Positions 57,930 to 64,000 of a DNA stretch of 64,000 nucleotides are shown here, in pieces (positions within the stretch are counted from its first letter, which is position 1; each line of letters starts with the position of its first letter). Made by a program: the position numbers and the translations under genes. This DNA comes from a virus, in the IMG/VR virus record IMGVR_UViG_3300010885_043119, positions 18,209 to 82,208 of that record, one strand, 5' to 3'. The notes under the pieces are model-generated. The model saw only the letters and a program-made list of their open reading frames with translations, was not told the origin of the DNA and searched no databases.

Positions 57930-59855
57930 TCATATTCCAAAGATACTTTCTGCGTATCCGCGTCTAGCCACGCTTGACCATAGGATTATTCTTTTATCAT
58001 TATTCCAGTTTTTAAGGTGCCACCCTCCCTGCCATAGCTGCTCGCCTATGCATATGTCTCCTCCGTTATGCCTAAGCCTTGAGTCAGGTATGTCGCACTC
58101 AGTTATACACTCCCTTTTAATAGCCCAGCACGACCCAGACGCAAAGTGTATTTTAAATCCATTAGGGGCTGCATTTCCAGCTTTATCTCTAAAGCTTACA
58201 CCTTTAAACCAAGAGCCTGTTCTTATCCAACTTAGGTGTTCTTGGTTCATGCTAAAGAAGTATCTAGCACCTAGCATACCGACACTAGGGTCTGACTTTA
58301 CGTTAGTTATTACAGCTTGGCAGAGCTTATCAAGCCAATGGTTATCAACATCAGCCATAGTGTCATCATCAAACCATATTACCCATTTGTTGGTTATAGG
58401 GTTATCTTTGTCGTGGAACATCTCTCTCATGCACGGGTATTTAAACTTGTTGCTGTCTGATCTGTAAAGAACAGATATCTGCTTGTTCTTGTGCATCTCT
58501 TCTGCCATAGCTATAGTTTCATCGCATGCCTGGTTAAGATACACTCTTAGGTCTAGCCTAGAACTTGGAACTCTAGCCAGTGCACTAAGGCAGCGCTTAT
58601 GCATATCGAAGAACTTGCCGTACACTAGTAAACATAGTGTGACTTGTCCTCCTATCTCTTCGTGGTCCATTAGTGAGGTCAGTGGAGACGTCTCCACTAG
58701 GTTTACAACTAAAGGCTCATGTACTTTGGCTGGCTTCAGTACAGGAAGCTCAATCTTTCTTTTGGAAGTAACATCGTTATAGTCGTCGATTGTTACCTCT
58801 ACTTTTACTTTTCTACCATCTGGAAGCACTAGGCTGGTTGGCTTATCAACTGACGGTAACATGTTATTCAAACTCCAATCTGGTAATGGTGGTAATATTC
58901 CGGTTAGATAGTAGTAAAGGACAGACTCTGTTATTTTGCTGGCTCCTATCATGTGCTGGCACAATGGAACAGTCTGCCCTTCAGGCTCAAGGTGTGGATA
59001 GCTGCAGTAAGACTTGTCTCCTTCAGACTTTAAAACTTTGTTTTTCCAGCAAGCTCTAGGGCCTCTGCAGCAGTCTAGTAGACCCATGGTGTGAAGGTAC
59101 TTGTGAGGAACGTTTACGTTAAGACCTTTAAAAGCAGGGTTTTCTCTTACGTAGCCTTCCCACCACCACTCTTCTCTTCCTCCTGCTAGCACTACGCATG
59201 GCTTTTGCAGAGCTGCAGCCATGTGCATAGCCATAGTTATAGTGCATATAACTCCGTCAGAATGGTGTATCAAAGCCATCAGATCTCTTAGCGACGTTTT
59301 ACCCCTAAGATCTATGGCTCCTTCTATGGTTCTGTGAAGGCTGGCTGGCTTTCCACCGCTGGCTCCAACCTGTACAAACTTTACACCCATAGATCTTAGT
59401 ACGTCTACAGAGTCCTGTATGTCAAAGAACCTAGGGTGCTTGGTTGTAAAGTCTGCTTTACCTCCTGACAGCACTACCCAGTACCTGCCTTCAACTGCTC
59501 TTTTGCTGAGCTCAGATTCGGATAAGTGTAGGTCAGGTTTTGGATCGGTAAGGCTAAGCTTCATTCCAGACCTTTTTTCAAAGTCGTCATAGAATGCTTG
59601 CATGAAGTGTATAGGCTCTCTACCAGCTTTCCGTATGCCATCTCCGTAGCTTAAGTTATATACAGAGGCTCCTAACCTTCTATCTTTAAGCTTTACAATG
59701 TATGGGTTGTTTTCCCATATCTCTGGAAATGGGGTTTCTACGCCTATATCTACGGTATCAGAGTATGCCTTATATAGGTCTCTAACCACAGCTGTCATTA
59801 CAAGGATGTCGCCAGCGGCTCTGTGGTGCCTTAGGATTATAGTTCGCTTAGACAT
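57930..59855 (-). CDS. Two-domain glycosyltransferase (GT9-like + GT2-like)
   Basis: A 641-aa fusion. Residues 1-300 resemble GT9 heptosyltransferases (ILRHHRAAGDILVMTAVVRD, WVVLSGGKADF, AIDLRGKTSLRDLMALIHHS, HMAAALQKPCVVLAGG). A Cys-rich strip (LDCCRGPRACW) precedes the linker. Residues 400-641 are a GT2-type domain: VTLCLLVYGKFFDMHKRCL, VIWFDDDTMADVD with a DDD metal site, and HNGGDICIGEQLWQGGW. Such a fusion could add two sugars in turn. It lies close to the tail fibre genes. Carries palindrome copy 6 between the domains. Ribosome site GGAAGGTTACT. Confidence 0.7.
   Translation of the reverse strand: MSKRTIILRHHRAAGDILVMTAVVRDLYKAYSDTVDIGVETPFPEIWENNPYIVKLKDRRLGASVYNLSYGDGIRKAGREPIHFMQAFYDDFEKRSGMKLSLTDPKPDLHLSESELSKRAVEGRYWVVLSGGKADFTTKHPRFFDIQDSVDVLRSMGVKFVQVGASGGKPASLHRTIEGAIDLRGKTSLRDLMALIHHSDGVICTITMAMHMAAALQKPCVVLAGGREEWWWEGYVRENPAFKGLNVNVPHKYLHTMGLLDCCRGPRACWKNKVLKSEGDKSYCSYPHLEPEGQTVPLCQHMIGASKITESVLYYYLTGILPPLPDWSLNNMLPSVDKPTSLVLPDGRKVKVEVTIDDYNDVTSKRKIELPVLKPAKVHEPLVVNLVETSPLTSLMDHEEIGGQVTLCLLVYGKFFDMHKRCLSALARVPSSRLDLRVYLNQACDETIAMAEEMHKNKQISVLYRSDSNKFKYPCMREMFHDKDNPITNKWVIWFDDDTMADVDNHWLDKLCQAVITNVKSDPSVGMLGARYFFSMNQEHLSWIRTGSWFKGVSFRDKAGNAAPNGFKIHFASGSCWAIKRECITECDIPDSRLRHNGGDICIGEQLWQGGWHLKNWNNDKRIILWSSVARRGYAESIFGI
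58681..58698. repeat. Dispersed palindrome, copy 6 (18 bp)
   Basis: AGTGGAGACGTCTCCACT, read as VETSPL at the linker between the two glycosyltransferase domains. Confidence 0.9.
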
Positions 59856-59924
59856 AGTAACCTTCCAAAATCGACATACTACCTTTACGTTTAAATATGG
59901 GCAAGGTTACCAACAGTTAATATT

Positions 59925-60569
59925 CTATTTAATTACATTAAAGTCTGACAATTTTACAATACAGTTATCTGTTTTGTTAGTTGGATGTTCAATTTTTAAT
60001 ATTTCATATTTAAAGTTAACCTTTTTTAATAAACTCTCTAACCTGTTTCTGTACTCGTTTATGTTGTCTTCTTTAACAAGTACGTCTTCTATTACATAAA
60101 CCCCTCCAACATTAAGTTTATGATAAGAGTTAATTAAAAAATTAAAATTAGGATCAGCTCTATGTAAGCTGTCATCTACCATAAGGTCAAATTTTAAATC
60201 TTTAAGAGCTGCGTTTTCCCACAAGCTCATGACAGAAAGCTCAGAAGTTTGATCAACGTAATAACTCTCTATTCTTTCTTCGCGTATTAATACGCTCTTA
60301 TCAATGTCAGCTCCATATATAATTGCGTTTGGAAAGAACTCTCTCCATCCTCTTAGTGACGCGCCAGGTACTCCTTTTGGTCCCATGTTTGTAGGAATGA
60401 ATCTGTTTGTAGTGCCTATGCCAAGTTCAAAGACCGATTTAACATCAAACCTACGGCTGTTAAATATCTTGTAATATTCTTTAGTATAGTTATGAAGTCC
60501 TAGCCCTTTATCGCTACCATACTTATGCATTATCGAGCAAAGTGGAGTTGTGGTTGTAGCTTCAGTCAT
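59925..60569 (-). CDS. SAM-dependent methyltransferase (sugar O-methyltransferase-like)
   Basis: A 214-aa class I methyltransferase. Motif I is SVFELGIGTTNRF, followed by GASLRGWREFFPNAIIYGAD with the acidic ribose-binding ADID, FDLMVDDSLHR, and VGGVYVIEDV. This arrangement (PGASLR.W..YFP.A.I.G.DID...DDGSH) matches sugar O-methyltransferases such as MycE/demethylmacrocin methyltransferase. Adjacent to the glycosyltransferase and tail fibre genes, so it could cap a glycan. No ribosome site was examined closely. Confidence 0.7.
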   Translation of the reverse strand: MTEATTTTPLCSIMHKYGSDKGLGLHNYTKEYYKIFNSRRFDVKSVFELGIGTTNRFIPTNMGPKGVPGASLRGWREFFPNAIIYGADIDKSVLIREERIESYYVDQTSELSVMSLWENAALKDLKFDLMVDDSLHRADPNFNFLINSYHKLNVGGVYVIEDVLVKEDNINEYRNRLESLLKKVNFKYEILKIEHPTNKTDNCIVKLSDFNVIK

Positions 60570-60580
60570 AGTTGCCTTTA

Positions 60581-61153
60581 TTAAATTGGTGGAGGTATTG
60601 TAGGTAATTCTTCAATCATAGTAGCATCTTGTATTGTCTTACGCCTAGCCGCAAACTCTTTAGCAAGGTCTGATCTAGCCTTTCCATAATACATGAGCAA
60701 TACAGTCATATCTTGTATGGTTTCAAATTCAATTTCATTACCTTCCATACTGATTAATCCTGGTATAGGCAGGCCCATCGCTGATGCCTCTCTTGCAAGG
60801 GAAAACACCCCTACAATAAGGGCAACATCAGAAGGAGTAATACCCAGATGATATCCTTTACCAGAGTCCCATCCTGTTTTTTCTAAAACCGCCCAGTCAC
60901 TATCTACATTTTGTAATAACCAAGCCTTTGCCTGAGAAAGAGCATCTGGAGGGGCTGAAGGTACGTAGTTCCAAGCTTGCTCTGCAAGATTAGATATAAA
61001 CCTACCAGTCTCTGAAGTGGGTAAAACAGGCATAGTTACATTTCTTGTAACACCATCTGAATTTGTTTTAATTAGGCTAATGTTATAGATGTCCTCTGTT
61101 GCTACTCCTGAGGCATCTATCCTATTTGTTAAAATAATACTTAAACTTAACAT
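60581..61153 (-). CDS. Tail-fibre-associated protein (DUF4376-like)
   Basis: A 190-aa protein. The C-terminal half GITPSDVALIVGVFSLAREA, GNEIEFETIQDMTVLLMYYG and FAARRKTIQDATMIEELPTI resembles DUF4376, a domain of tail fibre or tail-fibre assembly proteins. It follows the three tail-collar genes. Ribosome site AGGAGAAAAGT. Confidence 0.5.
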   Translation of the reverse strand: MLSLSIILTNRIDASGVATEDIYNISLIKTNSDGVTRNVTMPVLPTSETGRFISNLAEQAWNYVPSAPPDALSQAKAWLLQNVDSDWAVLEKTGWDSGKGYHLGITPSDVALIVGVFSLAREASAMGLPIPGLISMEGNEIEFETIQDMTVLLMYYGKARSDLAKEFAARRKTIQDATMIEELPTIPPPI

Positions 61154-61162
61154 ACTTTTCTC

Positions 61163-61852
61163 CTATGTTTTAATAATGAAATTAATGACTAACGCTGGCG
61201 GTATGATACCAAATGGAGTCCCACCTCCGGTATAAGAATTAGAAAACGAGTGTGTATGAGTTGCGCTTTCTGTTCCAGTAGTCGTAGTATGTGTATGCCC
61301 GGCTGTGGCTCCCTGCGTATTTGGTGTCCCATTAGCACTTCTGTTAGCACCGTCCCTTAAGCCATAGGAACCAGATGATCCCACGTTTCTGCCCCAGCCA
61401 TGTGTATGATCAGCTGATACCGTACCACTTGTAGCAGTATGCGTATGAGTAGCGCTTTGAGTTGCCGTGGCTGAGTTGTTGGTGTGAGTATGAGAGGCCA
61501 TATTTGCTTCAGCTAATGTTACTGTTTCTGCTCCTAAAGTTGATCCTAAAGTCCTAGCCGTTAAAGATGTACCGGTTCCAGCACCAATTGGTAATCTACC
61601 CCTCATGTCAGGCAGCGTAAAGGTGTTATTCGAATTACCGGAGCCAAATGTAGTTCCAATGACTTTAAACAAATTACTGAAAGCCATTCTGCTTATGGTG
61701 CTTCCGTCGCAGACAAGCCAACCACTAGGGATAGTTGATCCAGAGAAACCCCTTATAACACCCGCTGGGGTGACAGATGCGACTAAGCCTTGAAACGCAC
61801 TACCTTTAGGAGCGTTTGTTGGTACCATGCTATAATTAAAAGATCCAGCCAC
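61163..61852 (-). CDS. Phage tail-collar protein 1, GTG start
   Basis: A 229-aa protein of the tail-collar / microcystin-dependent type: PSGWLVCDGSTISRMAFSNL, FKVIGTTFGSG, NNTFTLPDMRGRLPIGAG, then a His-Thr-rich beta region with HTHT motifs (probable metal sites in a trimeric spike) and FGIIPPALVINFIIKT. Starts at GTG after AGGTGAACAA. Confidence 0.78.
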   Translation of the reverse strand: MAGSFNYSMVPTNAPKGSAFQGLVASVTPAGVIRGFSGSTIPSGWLVCDGSTISRMAFSNLFKVIGTTFGSGNSNNTFTLPDMRGRLPIGAGTGTSLTARTLGSTLGAETVTLAEANMASHTHTNNSATATQSATHTHTATSGTVSADHTHGWGRNVGSSGSYGLRDGANRSANGTPNTQGATAGHTHTTTTGTESATHTHSFSNSYTGGGTPFGIIPPALVINFIIKT

Positions 61853-61860
61853 TTGTTCAC

Positions 61861-62553
61861 CTATATCTTTATAATGAAATTAATGACTATTGATGGTGGC
61901 ATAATTCCAAACGCAGTTGCAGCTGTTGCAGGCGTATTTGAGTTTGTAAATGTATGCGTGTGGTTAGCACTTTCAGTTCCTGTGGTAGTAGAATGCGTAT
62001 GATTTTGCTGAATGCCACCAGTACTAGGTTGACCAGAACTACTAGCTGTGGCTGAATCGAATAAACCATACGAACCCGATGTGCCAGCAGTATGACTAAA
62101 ATAATGTTGATGGTTCGCAGACGCTCCAGTAACGGTGTTGCTTGTGTGCGAATGAGTAGGGCTATCTGTTCCTATTGTAGCTGTATGAGTATGAGAAGGT
62201 AGATTAGTTATAGCCAGCGTAGCAGTCTCTGCACCAGCAGTAGCCGCTAACGCTCTTGTGGTTAGGCTGGGGCCAGACCCCACGCCCATAGGGCATCTGC
62301 CTCTCATATCAGGTAACGTAAACGTAGTATTTGAATTACCTGCCCCATAAGTCGTACCGATAACTTTAAATAAGCTTTGATAAACACTTCTGCTCACAGT
62401 ACTTCCATCACATATTAGCCACCCATCAGGAGCAGTAGACCCAGCAAACATTTCTATCACTCCGGTCGGTATGACTGCAGTGTTAGATGGTGCAAACGCA
62501 CTACCTTTAGGGGCGTTAGTTGGTATCGTGTTATATGCAAAAGCTCCAGCCAA
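61861..62553 (-). CDS. Phage tail-collar protein 2, TTG start
   Basis: A 230-aa paralogue of the proteins on either side, with the same collar motifs (PDGWLICDGSTVSRSVYQSL, FTLPDMRGRCPMGVG) and a more diverged HTHT-rich middle. TTG start after AGGTGAACAA, the same leader as protein 1. Confidence 0.75.
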   Translation of the reverse strand: MAGAFAYNTIPTNAPKGSAFAPSNTAVIPTGVIEMFAGSTAPDGWLICDGSTVSRSVYQSLFKVIGTTYGAGNSNTTFTLPDMRGRCPMGVGSGPSLTTRALAATAGAETATLAITNLPSHTHTATIGTDSPTHSHTSNTVTGASANHQHYFSHTAGTSGSYGLFDSATASSSGQPSTGGIQQNHTHSTTTGTESANHTHTFTNSNTPATAATAFGIMPPSIVINFIIKI

Positions 62554-62561
62554 TTGTTCAC

Positions 62562-63248
62562 CTATACTTTTATAATAAAATTAACAGCTATTGCCGGTAA
62601 TAATATTCCAAATGCGGTTCCGCTGCCTGTAGGATCATTCGTAATGCTATGCGAATGAGTAGCGCTTGCATTTCCAAAAGTTGTTCCATGGTAATGATCA
62701 GCGGATTGGCCACCGGTTAACGGCGTACCAGAACTAGAACCCGTAAGAGTATCTATGATACCGACTTGCGAACCAGTAGTTCCTATAGGCTTATTATAAC
62801 TATGCGTATGAGTCACGCTTTGATCTGAGCTTGTGCCTGTGTGCGTGTGTGTGGCGCTTTCTGTGCTTACTGAAGTGGTATGGGTGTGTGAAGGTAAATT
62901 AGTGGTAGCTAGTGTAGCTGTCTCTGCCCCCAAAGCTGTACCTAGCGTTCTTGCTGTTAGAGAAGTACCGGTACCCGCACCCATGGGCAACCTGCCCATC
63001 ATGTCCGGTAGGGTGAATGTACTATTTGAATTACCGGCCCCGTATGTGGTTCCGATGACTTTAAATAAATCACTATATGCGCTTCTGCTGACAACACTTC
63101 CATCGCAAACTAACCAACCACTGGGGGCGGTAGAGCCAGCGAACATTTGTATGCTGCCTGCTGATATAGTAGTTTCTTGAACTGCCTGAAATGCAGAACC
63201 TTTTGGAGAGTTAATCGGAGTCACTCCGTAACTAAACGCTCCTGGCAT
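62562..63248 (-). CDS. Phage tail-collar protein 3
   Basis: A 228-aa paralogue, start at MPGAFSYGVTP because GGGAGGGGCATACTA precedes it. Collar motifs intact (PSGWLVCDGSVVSRSAYSDL, FTLPDMMGRLPMGAG). The His-rich middle differs most from its neighbours, as expected for receptor-facing surface. Confidence 0.77.
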   Translation of the reverse strand: MPGAFSYGVTPINSPKGSAFQAVQETTISAGSIQMFAGSTAPSGWLVCDGSVVSRSAYSDLFKVIGTTYGAGNSNSTFTLPDMMGRLPMGAGTGTSLTARTLGTALGAETATLATTNLPSHTHTTSVSTESATHTHTGTSSDQSVTHTHSYNKPIGTTGSQVGIIDTLTGSSSGTPLTGGQSADHYHGTTFGNASATHSHSITNDPTGSGTAFGILLPAIAVNFIIKV

Positions 63249-63694
63249 TAGTATGCCCCTCCCATTACACATACTTGCAAAGCTGTAGTACTAGCAGTAG
63301 TAGTAACACTAACAGAGGCAAAAAGCTTAAATGTTGAAGGAAGAACTAGAGGGTTAGCAAAAGTTAAAGTAGTAGTAAATCCAGCAACAGTAGTCGAAGG
63401 AGTTATAGCGGTCACAAGTATTTCTGTGAATAAGAAAGCTGTAGTACCATCCCATACCCAAATGCCCACTATGTTACCAGCAGTTGCTGATGTAAAAGAA
63501 GTAGAGCAAGCATTAACTTGAATACTATCAATCCTTAGCCCATTGGTAGAAGTCGGCACAACTTCGATAATGTTTGCTGCTGCAAGGCTAGCTGTTGCTG
63601 TTGGGCCTCTAGTGGTACAAGCTGTTTGTGCTGCTAGTGTCTTTGCTACAAAGTACGGTGCTTGAGCAAATATAGGTGTTGCTGTTACTGGCAT
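63248..63694 (-). CDS. Tail-fibre-region structural protein
   Basis: A 148-aa protein rich in Ala, Thr, Val and Ser (beta-rich). Sits between the tail fibre and collar genes and overlaps the collar start as TAATG. No family recognised. Confidence 0.55.
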   Translation of the reverse strand: MPVTATPIFAQAPYFVAKTLAAQTACTTRGPTATASLAAANIIEVVPTSTNGLRIDSIQVNACSTSFTSATAGNIVGIWVWDGTTAFLFTEILVTAITPSTTVAGFTTTLTFANPLVLPSTFKLFASVSVTTTASTTALQVCVMGGAY

Positions 63695-64000
63695 TATAAA
63701 CCTCCAAAATTGTTAGCTAAGAAAATATCGCTTCCTGATGACTTAGAAGTTTGTGTACCCCAAGAAGGTGCTGCTGTTCCATTGGATTGCAATACTTGCC
63801 CCGCTGTTCCAGCAGCAAGAAAACTAGTTGCACCAGATGCAGTGTTGTAAGGAACTTGGCCAGCACCACCGCCAGCGAGACTAGTTGCAGTTGATGCGTT
63901 CCCTGTTAACGCTGCGGTGATAGTGCCAGCAGAAAAGTTACCAGAAGCATCTCTTTGAACTACATAAGAAGCGGTATTTGCACTTGCTGCGTTTATTCCA
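63694..64000 (-). CDS. Tail fibre protein, C-terminal part (truncated by window edge)
   Basis: The frame is open from the window end to the TAA at 63694-63696, giving at least 102 residues. It reads like phage tail fibre repeats: ASYVVQRDASGNFSAGTITA, LTGNASTATSLAGGGAGQVP and AGQVLQSNGTAAPSW. The start lies beyond the window. Confidence 0.75.
   Translation of the reverse strand, partial: GINAASANTASYVVQRDASGNFSAGTITAALTGNASTATSLAGGGAGQVPYNTASGATSFLAAGTAGQVLQSNGTAAPSWGTQTSKSSGSDIFLANNFGGL

Noticed and set aside
14708-58698. Shared peptide VETSPL in several proteins as a homologous motif
   Set aside because: The surrounding sequences are unrelated and the peptide is simply the palindrome read in one frame; other copies are read in other frames.

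Overview
This window looks like a stretch of a large tailed-phage genome (T4-superfamily style, probably a myovirus or jumbo-type phage) infecting a Gram-negative bacterium. The evidence is a dense, AT-rich, almost gapless set of mostly short genes, nearly all on the minus strand. They have strong AGGAG ribosome-binding sites, many 1-8 bp overlaps, and frequent TTG and GTG starts. The set includes a terminase large subunit, tail-collar proteins, a phage-type replication/recombination module and a phage-encoded sigma factor. No tRNA, rRNA, CRISPR array or insertion sequence was seen. No gap longer than about 230 bases lacks a gene once small genes are counted.

Layout by region. 0-6 kb: a helix-turn-helix protein, a DUF932-like protein, a RecA/UvsX recombinase and a candidate ssDNA-binding protein. 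6-11.4 kb: a dNMP kinase followed by small accessory genes, including two paralogues built of 26-residue repeats and a protein ending in an RNA-polymerase-alpha-CTD-like domain. 11.4-25.7 kb: replication and repair, in minus-strand transcription order Mre11/gp47-like nuclease, Pro-rich protein, Rad50/gp46-like ATPase, unknown, UvsW-like helicase, two unknowns, DnaB-like helicase, TOPRIM primase, and a UDG-like/3'-5' exonuclease/Pol I fusion. 25.7-28.6 kb: a plus-strand csrA, a GT75 (reversibly glycosylated polypeptide) homologue, a GT2-like protein and a sulfotransferase. 28.6-33.5 kb: sigma-70-region-4 protein, a second alpha-CTD-like protein, small genes, and a 124-aa gene bracketed by perfect 55-bp inverted repeats. 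33.7-44.5 kb: small accessory genes, several ribbon-helix-helix-like, some missed by simple ORF calling because they are about 54 aa or start with TTG. 44.5-53 kb: terminase, a CHC2-zinc-finger protein, and a CobS-like AAA+ / CobT-like VWA pair. 53-60.6 kb: unknown conserved genes, a GT9-GT2 fusion and a methyltransferase. 60.6-64 kb: tail-fibre region with three tandem tail-collar paralogues and the C-terminus of a tail fibre.

How it fits together: early host-sigma-70-type promoters appear before the UvsW-like gene and in a divergent region at 33.6 kb. The phage sigma factor and two alpha-CTD-like proteins suggest staged takeover of host RNA polymerase, with CsrA as a post-transcriptional layer. 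The glycosyltransferases, sulfotransferases and methyltransferase suggest decoration of virion, DNA or host glycans.

The most striking non-genic signal is an 18-bp palindrome (core TGGAGACGTCTCCA) that occurs at least six times, about every 6-11 kb from 14.7 to 58.7 kb. Every copy lies inside a gene and all three reading frames are used, so selection appears to act on DNA. Other unusual signals are an in-frame TGA at the expected lipobox cysteine of a HEAT-like lipoprotein gene, a shared C-terminal LGDFxxWLxP motif in three neighbouring proteins, and the 55-bp inverted repeats.
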